From the NCBI GenBank assembly GCA_963580285.1, contig OY757026.1, positions 65,349,396-65,413,395 of the forward strand: a DNA stretch of 64,000 bases. Reading direction: 5' to 3'. Positions 55,834-64,000 of the stretch are shown here, one piece after another. This DNA is from Lucinisca nassula. Taxonomy: Eukaryota > Mollusca > Bivalvia > Lucinida > Lucinidae. The position numbers and the translations under genes are program-made. The first letter of the stretch is position 1. Each line of letters opens with the position of its first letter. The notes below the pieces were generated by a model. The model ran no database searches. It was not told the origin of the DNA and saw only the letters and a list, made by a program, of their open reading frames with translations.

Positions 55834-57707
55834 AACTAGAATTTGTTTTTCTACAAAAACACAGATGTCTCCCCCGTTTTTGACCTCTAAGTGTGACCTT
55901 GACATTGGAGGTATTGAGCTGGGTCTTGTGTGCAATACATCATCTAATGAAGATGAACATTTCTGCAAAGTAACTTTAAAAATGTTCATAGAGAAATAAA
56001 AAAGTTATTGGCCGTACACAAAAAAAGCCCTTTTTTACCTTTGACCTCTAAGTATGGCCTTGACCTTTGAGGTACGACACATCGTCTCATGATGGTTAAC
56101 ATTTCTGCCAAGTAATTTCATAATCCATCAAAGAATAAGGAAGTTATTGACGGTCCCTTTTTTTACCTTTGACCTCTAGGTATGACCTTGACATTGGAGG
56201 TATGGACCTTGGTCTTGCACATGACTCATGGTCTAATGACGGTGAACATTTCTGCATGGTTACTTTAAAAAGTCCATCCAGAAAAAAAAAAAGTTATTGA
56301 CTGGACACACACAAAAAAAAACTTTTTTTACCTCTGACCTCTTAGTATGACCTTGATCTTGGAGGTACCGACCTTGGTCTAGTGTGCACCACATCGTCTC
56401 ATGATGGTTAACATTTCTGCGAAGTAATTTCAAAATCTATCCAGGAATAAGAAAGTTATTGACTGAACACTAAAAAAGGCCCCTTTTTGTCCTTTGACCT
56501 CTTAGTACGACCTGACATTTGAGGTACCAACTTGGGTCATGCACGCAACACATCGTCTCATGGTGGTTAACATTTCTGCCAAGTAATTTCAAAATCCATC
56601 AAAAATAATAAAGTAATGAAAAAACAGAACATAAAAAGGCCCCTTTTTTACATTTAAACTCTATGTATGACCTTGACCTTTCAGGTACCAAACTGGGTCA
56701 TGCGTGCAACAAATCATCTCATGGTGGTTAACATTTCCGCCAAGCAATTTCAAAATCCATCTAAAAATAAGAAAGTTATTGACCAAACACGAAAAAAGGC
56801 ACCTTTTTTACCTTTGACCTCTATGTATGACCTTGACATTTGAGGTACCAAACTTAATCATGCATGAAACACATCGTCTCATGATGGTTAACATTTTTGC
56901 CAAGTAACTTCAAATTCTATCTAAAAATAAGCAAGTTATTGACAAAACCCGAAAAAGCCCCCTTTTTTACCTTTGACCTCTAAGTATGACCTTGACCTTT
57001 GAGGTACCAACCTGGGTCATGCACCCAACACATTGTCTTATATTGGTTAACATTTCTGCTGAGTGATTTCAAAAATCCATCTCAAAATAAGTTATTGACC
57101 AAACAAGAAAAAAGGCCCCTTTTTGACCTTTGACCTCTAAGTATGACCTTGACCTTTGAGGTACTGACCTGGGTAATGCACCCAACACATTGTCTTATAT
57201 TGGTTAACATTTCTGCTGAGTGATTTTAAAAATCCATCTCAAAATAAGAGAGTTATTGACCAAACACAAAAAGGCCCCTTCTTGACCTTTGATCTCTAAG
57301 TATGACCGTGACCTTTGAGGTACCGACCTGCCTCATGCGCGCCACACATTGCCTCATGGTTGTTAATATTTCTGCCAAGTAATTTTAAAATCTATCTGAA
57401 AATAAGAAAGTTATTGACCGGTCAAGATTTGCCCATACATTTGTACACACCAACAAACTTCCAAGGGAGATACTTCAAAAAGTATAAATGCGAGAATTAT
57501 AGTTCTTGCGCACTGCATGTCGTCTAATGCTGATTAATATTTATATGAAGTTTCGTGAAGATAGCTCGAACGGTTTTCAAGTTATAGAGCGGACACGAAT
57601 GTGTGACAGACGGACAGACAGACAAACGGACAGACAGACAGACAGACAGACGCCTGGGGGAAAAACAATATGTCTCTCCGAAAAAAAAAATTTCGGGGGA
57701 GACATAA
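55834..57707. mobile_element. Tandem-repeat element with GATGTCTCCCCCG ends
   Basis: GATGTCTCCCCCG near the left end and CGGGGGAGACATA at the right are inverted. Ten or so units of ~165 bp share TTTGACCTCTAAGTATGACC and TGGTTAACATTTCTGCCAAG. An ACAG-type microsatellite precedes the right end (57603-57650). It interrupts the right arm of the 8-kb transposon. Confidence 0.78.
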
Positions 57708-57852
57708 TAATCTTTAGAATGGAGCTTAAAAATTTATTTGGTACTAATTTTATTAATTTCTGACCACCTGAAGTGGAGATATTAGGGATAACACACCACT
57801 ACCCCCCATTTCCCGGACAATTCCCATACATTTTCCGGACATTAGTGTTCGC

Positions 57853-58121
57853 TGCCCTGGCGGCCATCTTGTTGATCCGAGCAGAGCAGTTTAAGCAAGT
57901 TTGGTAGAAGGCCACCCAAGGAACATTCTTGTGCAGTGATTTCAAAATCCATCTAATAGTTAAGGAAGAGAGGTCTTGTAAAGATTTTACTATTTTTAGC
58001 TCTGGCGGCCATCTGGTTCATATGAGCGGGACATTTTAGCAATTTTGGTTGAGGGTCACTCAAGGAACATTCCTGTGAAATTATTTTGAAATCCATCCGC
58101 TGGTTAAGGAGAAGAAGTCAT
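57853..58121. repeat. ~145-bp tandem array, middle part
   Basis: It continues the array of 48763-49825 (GGCGGCCATCTTGTTGATCC, AAATCCATCCGCTGGTTAAG). Confidence 0.85.
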
Positions 58122-58125
58122 TTAA

Positions 58126-58747
58126 CCCTTTACCACTCAGCGATTTGGTGAATTTCGCTGATTTTCACAGTGTTGCACCTGACAGCAACTTCAACTACCC
58201 ATTATTTCATAATGGATGGTCTGTTTTACACCAAACTCAATATGAATGTTCATTGGGCAGTAGCCTTTCAAATGCAGCCTTTCATGACTTGATCATTGTT
58301 GTCATGGTAAAGAGGGGGCATCTCAAATGTGCCAAAAAGTGTGTTTTCACATGAATTTTTGACCACATTTTAATCTTCACACAGTTGTCAAGGCAACAAT
58401 TAAGGTGTTTGGCACTGGCCATTTTCACTGTTTGCAGCATGTTTTATCAGCATCAATTTTCAGGCATTTTTGACCCCAGACACCCTCAGATATAAATTTT
58501 AGCGGCCTGTTGGGCCATACACCCAAAATTTTTCGGGATGTGAGGGGGGCGTTGCCCCCCTTCAATCCCCCCTAGAACATTTTTAGTGGGGAGGCGCGCG
58601 AAAAAACAGGTCACTTTTTTTGCCCAACAAATCCTAAAGCAAACATAACTATCCAGGGGTAGAAATGCAGATTTTAGGTGCTTCTGGGGCTTAAAATAGG
58701 GGGGGGGGGTGCAGACACGTAAAAACACGTATCTGAGTGGTAAAGGG
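58126..58747. mobile_element. piggyBac-like MITE, copy 1
   Basis: TTAA (58122-58125), then CCCTTTACCACTCAG, and at the other end CTGAGTGGTAAAGGG and TTAA (58748-58751). The CCCTTT terminus and TTAA duplication are those of the piggyBac group. A 69-codon ORF at 58145 is kept in both copies, but the copies differ too little for this to mean selection. Confidence 0.85.
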
Positions 58748-59117
58748 TTAACTGAAATCTGGGAACATACTGAATTTTAGTCTAAAATGCATTAATTATA
58801 TCTGAAATATTGTTTCTTGCAAAAAAAATGATGAAAAAACATTATTTTGGTCAGTTTGGATTTTCTTCATTAACTGAAATCTGGGAACATACTGAATTTT
58901 AGTCTAAAATGCATTAATTATATCTGAAATATTGTTTCTTGCAAAAAAAATGATGAAAAAACATTATTTTGGTCAGTTTGGATTTTCTTCATTAACTGAA
59001 ATCTGGGAACATACTGAATTTTAGTCTAAAATGCATTAATTATATCTGAAATATTGTTTCTTGCAAAAAAAATGATGAAAAAACATTATTTTGGTCAGTT
59101 TGGATTTTCTTCATTAA
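58748..59117. repeat. Three exact 122-bp repeats bounded by TTAA
   Basis: TTAA occurs at 58748, 58870, 58992 and 59114, exactly 122 bp apart. The three units (CTGAAATCTGGGAACATACT ... GGTCAGTTTGGATTTTCTTC + A) look identical. Confidence 0.9.
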
Positions 59118-59736
59118 CCCTTTACCACTCAGCGATTTGGTGAATTTCGCTGATTTTCACAGTGTTGCACCTGACAGCAACTTCAACTACCCATTGTTTC
59201 ATAATGGATGGTCTGTTTTACACCAAACTCAATATGAATGTTCATTGGGCAGTAGCCTTTCAAATGCAACCTTTCATGACTTGATCATTGTTGTCATGGT
59301 AAAGAGGGGGCATCTCAAATGTGCCAAAAAGTGTGTTTTCACATGAATTTTTGACCACATTTTAATCTTCACACAGCTGTCAAGGCAACAATTAAGATGT
59401 TTGGCACTGGCCATTTTCACTGTTTGCAGCATGTTTTATCAGCATCAATTTTCAGGCATTTTTGACCCCAGACACCCTCAGATATAAATTTTAGCGGCCT
59501 GTTGGGCCATACACCCAAAATTTTTCGGGATGTGAGGGGGGCGCTGCCCCCTTCAATCCCCCCCCCTAGAATATTTTTAGTGGGGAGGCGCGCGAAAAAA
59601 CAGGTCACTTTTTTTGCCCAACAAATCCTAAAGCAAACATAACTATCCAAGGGTAGAAATGCAGATTTTAGGTGCTTCTGGGGCTTAAAATAGGGGGGTG
59701 CAGACACGTAAAAACACGTATCTGAGTGGTAAAGGG
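59118..59736. mobile_element. piggyBac-like MITE, copy 2
   Basis: Same orientation as copy 1, with a few substitutions and short length changes in G/C runs. TTAA follows at 59737-59740, and the host array resumes directly with AGGTTTTTCTATTTTTAGC. Confidence 0.85.
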
Positions 59737-59740
59737 TTAA

Positions 59741-60285
59741 AGGTTTTTCTATTTTTAGCTCTGGTGGCCATCTTGTTCATCTGAGCATAATGGTTTGAGC
59801 AATTGTGGTTGCGGGTCACCCAAGGAACATTCCTGTGAAATTATTTTGATATCCATTCACTGGTTAATGAGAATAAGTCGATAAGAGGTTTTTCTATTTT
59901 TAGCTCTGGCGGCCATCTTGTTCATCCGAGCGGAATGGTTTGAGCACTTTTGGTAGAGGGTCAGCCAAGGAATCTTCCTGTGAAATTATTTCAAAACCCA
60001 TGCACTGGTTAAGCAGAAGTCATTTAAAGGTTTTTCTATTTTTAGCTCTGGCAGGCATCTTGTTCACCCAAGCAGAATGATTTGAGCAATTTTGGTAGAG
60101 GGTCACCCAAGGAAGATTCCTATGAAATTATTTGAAAATCTGTCCAGCACTTTTGGAAAAGAAGTCGTTTAGAGCAAAAGTTGACGACGGATGGATGCAC
60201 GCACTCACACACGGACGGACGGCGGCGAACGGACAAATACCGACCACAATAGCTCACCTTCAGCACTTCCTGATCAGATGAGCTA
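59741..60285 (+). repeat. ~145-bp tandem array, right end with Helitron-like terminus
   Basis: Three more units, then an ACGG microsatellite (60187-60225), AGCTCACCTTCAGCACTTCC and TGATCAGATGAGCTAAAG. The array is thus a third pearl-like element whose right end is here. Confidence 0.75.
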
Positions 60286-60394
60286 AAGAGCAGACCCTCT
60301 ACTGTGGATAAATCCTTATTAGATTTTCATCCTCTATAAATCATACTTTGGATAGGCTGTATAAACGTCTGGTTTTGTTTGTGTGTTTGCTCGA

Positions 60395-60612
60395 GCCAGT
60401 CAACATTTAAAAATATAGAACCGGTCAGTTTACCTCACCACACTTGGTCTTGGCATGCTTATACAGAAGCGGTTAACTGGCCCAGTGTGAAACTGACATC
60501 TGTCCTCTTGAATTAGCGGAAGAGAGAGAACGGCTATAGTAGAGATTTTTTTATCAATTTCAACGATTGAATCTCGTCGGTCAGGTATCAAACCAATGAC
60601 CCTGATCACCAT
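60395..60612 (-). mobile_element. SINE-B copy, diverged
   Basis: On the minus strand it has GGTCATTGGTTTGATACCTG near the head, CTCTTCCGCTAATTCAAGAG and AGTTAACCGCTTCTGTATAA in the body. Confidence 0.75.
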
Positions 60613-60639
60613 TTAGTCTTGCTTTCACCTTTTTAGGCC

Positions 60640-61079
60640 AAATGAAATGTGATTTGAACGACCCTTTCAAGAGTATTTCACTTATATCGAGCCGGTCGTA
60701 GATCACTGGAGTACCCAGAGAAAAACCACCTAATTTTCCATTGCAGAGCTTGGCTAAAGCTTATTTTAACTGCCCTTATGAAATACCAGCCAATAAATGA
60801 GTTATCTAGTTATCTGTCAACTATAACATTTAGTGTAGTTTCTCTAAAGCAGTTATCCAATTAATGGTATCACAGTAAGGTACCCAAGTTCTAACTATGA
60901 ATGCTCTGTGATACATGCCTGTCGAGATATAAGATTTGAAAAACTTTAATGCACTATTACAAAGGTGCTCTAGATTTTGACACTTAGCCCCAACCCCGGG
61001 CATGATCACTTGAAACCAGGTACCCAATTGCCAAATTGAATGCTCTGTGATGAGTGACTGTTTATTTTTCCGGCTGTTC
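60640..61079. other. Possible SINE tail, otherwise unassigned
   Basis: GAACGACCCTTTCAAGAGTA and TTTCACTTATATCGA match 16240-16280. Beyond about 60790 I see no gene or repeat. Confidence 0.35.
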
Positions 61080-61400
61080 ATGAAAGTATCAACACAATGG
61101 GTCGTGTGCAAAGTAAATGAAACCAAAAGGGGTGTGCAAAGTAATGAACCCCAAAGGAATTCATGTAAACTGTGCTAGCGACCTGCTGTCATTCATACTA
61201 ATGAAAAGCAGAAAAATTAAGTTTATATTTACATTCTTTGCCCCTCATCACTGAGTGAAAAAAATGCTTATAGGGCAAACTTTTAAAGCTGAAAAAACAT
61301 TTACACACTGTTTTCCTACAAAACGCTGAACAGCGTTGACGTATGTACTGCAGTGTTTTCTATAGGTTTACAGCAGACTTTACACTGGAAATGTAAATAT
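61080..61400. repeat. Dispersed repeat shared with 26718-27075
   Basis: TTCATGTAAACTGTGCTAGC, GCTTATAGGGCAAACTTTTA and TTTACACTGGAAATGTAAAT recur in order. Confidence 0.65.
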
Positions 61401-61589
61401 AAGCATTTGAAAAACTTGAACGCAGCATGATTGGAACGAAAATGCATATAAGACAACAAAGCAGATGACAATTGTTGTGACTGGTATTTGAAGGGTTAAA
61501 AAATAACAGACCACATGTTTAGAGCTAATGTGGCATGTGTGATAACCAGCCGTTTGCCGAATGATTGATTTACATGGTGATTACTTGTT

Positions 61590-61990
61590 TAATTCTTAAG
61601 ATGCCAATCACAACAATTGTTGGCTGCTTTGACGTCTACTGGATACTTTAACAGTCCTTGTTACAAATAGTGTGGTCCCAGATTAGACTGCTCCTCTAGG
61701 ATCTGATCAGGGTCCACACTGTTTGATCATGTTTCTATATAATCTGAACATTTTGAATTGGCATAACCCTTAAGACGCCGAATAAAACTACATCTGAAAA
61801 TTTCGTCTGCTTATGTCGTCTGCTGAATCTTCTTGCAAACTGTTTAAAAATATGTTTGCACACAGGCACACAGTGGACCCAGATCAGACTGCTCCTAGAG
61901 GAGCAGTCTGATCTGGGTCCATACTGTTTGCAAAAAAAACAACTATTTTTAAAGTACTTGGCAGACGATAAAGCAGACAACAGGCCCTTG
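61590..61990. mobile_element. Two broken FB3 MITEs
   Basis: A left copy (TTAAGATGCCAATCACAACA, hairpin remnant at 61675-61735) is followed by a copy starting TAACCCTTAAGACGCCG (61763) with the hairpin CAGATCAGACTGCTCCTAGA near 61880-61930. The right end is unclear. Confidence 0.6.
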
Positions 61991-62153
61991 CCCTGTTGAA
62001 GCCAATGCACTGAAAGCTACACAGCACCTACACACAAACCAAACCTTTTTCCATTAATGATTAAAAGCAAGCTGTTTTCATACATGTACTGTGGTTTGGA
62101 AATGGTGAGAATCCACATAAATTTATGCTTGCTGCAAAATCTGTAACTACATG

Positions 62154-62385
62154 TTAACCCACAAAATGCCAATCATGACAATTGTCATCTGCTTTGTCGT
62201 CTGCAAAGTACTTTAAAATTAGTTTTTTGCGAACAGTGTGGACCCAGATCAGAGGAGCAGTCTAATCTGGGTCCACACTGTTTGCCTGTATGTAAAAATA
62301 TTTTTAAAGTTTGCAAGTAGATTCAGCAGATGACATAAGCAGACGACATTTTCAGATGTAGTTTTTCTCGGCGTCTTAAGGGTTA
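62154..62385. mobile_element. FB3 palindromic MITE
   Basis: TTAACCCACAAAATGCC and GGCGTCTTAAGGGTTAA are the ends; the hairpin core is GTGTGGACCCAGATCAGAGG / AGTCTAATCTGGGTCCACAC. Confidence 0.8.
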
Positions 62386-62540
62386 AGCCAATTCAAAATG
62401 TTCAGATTATATAGAAAAATGATCATCTATGACCGCCATTTTTTCTGTATACATGTAGGCTGTACATTTTGTCATCAAGTTTCCAGTTCTGTTATGTCCA
62501 AAAGCATGAACAAAGAACATTATTCTAAATATTTCTAGTT

Positions 62541-62848
62541 TTTTTTTTAATTGGGGTTTTACATGCCCATCAACACTATTTGGGTCATTCTGGAGATGTT
62601 GCTTCCAATTTTGTGGGACTTTTACCCGACATTGAGATGAATTGATATAGCAAGTCCTGCCGCCTAATGAAACCAATAAGGTTTATATGCAAATAAGCCA
62701 ATAGGATGGTTCGACTCGCACAACTTCACCTGGGCAGGCTTAGCCCTTGAAAGCGGCTTACCAAAACTAGTGCGTAGTCGGTTTCAGCTCTGCACAGAAG
62801 CACCATGCAGCCCAATCTATTTCTACATGCCCCAAAGGGCAGGGGCCA
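62541..62848 (-). mobile_element. SINE-C copy with 14-bp duplication
   Basis: AAATATTTCTAGTT is at 62527-62540 and 62849-62862. It is full length but diverged from the main subfamilies. Confidence 0.9.
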
Positions 62849-62993
62849 AAATATTTCTAGTTGATTGACTGATGTTCAATCAAACATCAATGATCAATCA
62901 ATCATCAGTCACTTGCATAAGCTGATAATCGATAAAATTTTAGCCAGGTCCAACCACTGCTAACAACAGATAATAACTAAGAAGAGGTCTTTA

Positions 62994-63205
62994 AAACCCT
63001 TTTCCTGCTGAATACATTAATTTAGCCACACCCATTTCTTACTTTCCACCAACCAAATTACTTGATATGATGTAATCATTCAGTTCACAAACTGCATGAC
63101 AAACAGTGTAGATCCTGATCAGATGGCTTCTTTAGAAGCCATCTGATCTGGATCTACACTGTTTGCAAAGAAAGAGGTTGTCATATTCAGCAGAGTAAGT
63201 GTTAA
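62994..63205. mobile_element. FB2 palindromic MITE
   Basis: AACCCTTTTCCTGCTGAATA and ATTCAGCAGAGTAAGTGTTA are the ends; the core is CAGATGGCTTCTTTAGAAGC + CATCTG. Confidence 0.8.
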
Positions 63206-63211
63206 GTGTAA

Positions 63212-63356
63212 ATGAGGTGTTTTATACCTCACCAACTGCTAAGGTCATACAGAGACAGGACTTCGGTGTAAAGATTCATCCCATAGTCTGGAGAAGCTCG
63301 GAATCCATCCTACCACCCCTGATTAACAAGACGAGTAGCATAACCACTACCCTATT
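63212..63356 (-). mobile_element. SINE-D copy
   Basis: On the minus strand: GGGTAGTGGTTATGCTACTC (A-box region), a mutated B box GGATGGATTCC, CTTCTCCAGACTATGGGATG, and the tail TATGACCTTAGCAGTTGGTG. Confidence 0.75.
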
Positions 63357-63630
63357 GAGGCTTCAAAATCCGGTATTGATGCTGTATTTGAACAGGAAAA
63401 CAGATACAACGAAATTTTCATATATATATGTGATTTTGTCTTTATTCAATGACCAGCACACCCTGGATAACACAGGCTATTCAATTAACAAATTATTTAA
63501 CAAAAAAAACAAGCGTGCAATAACATTAACGCAGTAACATGGTATATTAGGTAATAAACATATATGTATATATAGCACTGTGTGATAGAGTCCTTCAGAA
63601 ATGTCACACTGAAATGATATATGTACAGTG

Positions 63631-63959
63631 TGTGTGTATGTGTGAAATCGGGTTTAACGTCGCTTTCAACAATTTTTCAGTAATATCACGACGGTGTCTG
63701 GTTGCGACAGGGAGCTCAATGCTCATGTTTATAGTGCTGCCTCACTGAAGTATCATGTCCCAGACACATTACATGATACCACACCCAGTCACATTATCCT
63801 GACACTGGATCGACCAGTCCTAGCTCTACCCCGTAAATCCAAGTGCCAAGCGAGGAGCAGCTAGTGCCATTTTTAACGACTTTGGCATGTCGCGGCCCGG
63901 GATCGAACCCGAGACCTCCCGTTCCCCAGAGCGGACACTCTACCAACTGAGCTATCGGG
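63631..63959 (-). mobile_element. SINE-A copy with 14-bp duplication
   Basis: Head (CCCGATAGCTCAGTTGG on the minus strand) near 63955, tail GACGTTAAACCCGATTTCAC with a short (AC)n. ATATATGTACAGTG (63617-63630) and ATATACGTACAGTG (63960-63973) flank it. Confidence 0.9.
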
Positions 63960-64000
63960 ATATACGTACAGTGAAATTCTGCTATTAAGACCACCTAAAA

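Larger units (their letters stand above)
49826..57852 (-). mobile_element. 8-kb inverted-repeat transposon with Ulp1 remnant
   Basis: The ends GCGAACTCTAATGTC and (reverse complement) GCGAACACTAATGTC are flanked by GCCCTGGTAG and GCCCTGGCGG, a probable 8-10 bp duplication. The inverted arms hold tandem units with CTAATATCTCCACTTCGG and TTTGTCCGGGAAATTCCCGG, then units with CCATATATGCCTAGCGTCCC. They span about 1 kb on the left, and on the right are cut up by later insertions. The centre holds a Ulp1-like protease remnant. The superfamily is uncertain; Ulp1 proteases occur in several DNA transposon groups, such as MULE-like ones. Confidence 0.7.

Noticed and set aside
58145..59346. Nearly identical 69-residue ORFs in the two piggyBac-like MITEs
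   Set aside because: The MITEs are nearly identical over their whole length, so an ORF kept in both is no sign of selection, and it resembles no transposase.

Overview
This is animal nuclear DNA, AT-rich and packed with transposable elements. The SINE tails ending in GTTAAAC, the tandem-repeat elements with ACGG microsatellites and the very many palindromic MITEs resemble what is described for bivalve molluscs. A bivalve, perhaps a clam-like heterodont, is my inference; the species cannot be read from the window. There is no operon, no rRNA and no convincing free-standing tRNA gene.

One host gene is recognisable. It lies on the + strand from 13661 to 32965 and encodes an ER-lumenal peptidyl-prolyl isomerase of the FKBP14 (FKBP22) type: signal peptide, FKBP domain, two EF-hands and a C-terminal HDEL. 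The transcript uses four coding exons (217 residues), but the third exists in two tandem versions, 3a (21649-21779) and 3b (22554-22684). They have the same length (131 nt), the same phases and 23 of 43 identical residues. Because 131 is not a multiple of 3, using both or neither shifts the frame to an early stop, so the two look like mutually exclusive exons. The choice changes the edge of the isomerase active site and the first EF-hand, and 3b adds an N-glycosylation sequon.

The rest is almost wholly repeats. 1-13.4 kb: SINEs, a dead mariner split by a 3.7 kb insertion, a GC-rich CCGG-type block, a ~247-bp satellite and a 171-bp (GT)n tract that is the tail of a SINE. 13.4-33.5 kb: the FKBP14 gene, whose introns hold SINEs, foldback MITEs, duplicated hairpin units and an element whose core is a hairpin minisatellite. 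33.5-44 kb: an element flanked by TTAA, a Tc1-like transposase remnant and MITEs, one carrying a SINE with a clear target-site duplication. 44-48.6 kb: a pearl-like tandem-repeat element and a decayed LINE. 48.6-60.3 kb: a deep nest in which a tandem-repeat array is split by an 8-kb inverted-repeat transposon with a Ulp1-protease remnant, itself split by a LINE, a pearl-like element and others; the same array also holds a piggyBac-like MITE pair around three exact 122-bp repeats. 60.3-64 kb: more SINEs and MITEs.

Four SINE families are named here for convenience: A (tRNA head, AC tail), B (tRNA head, AAAC tail), C (non-tRNA head, AAAC tail) and D (short, tRNA head). All four end in a similar 3' module. 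FB1, FB2 and FB3 are the three main palindromic MITE families.
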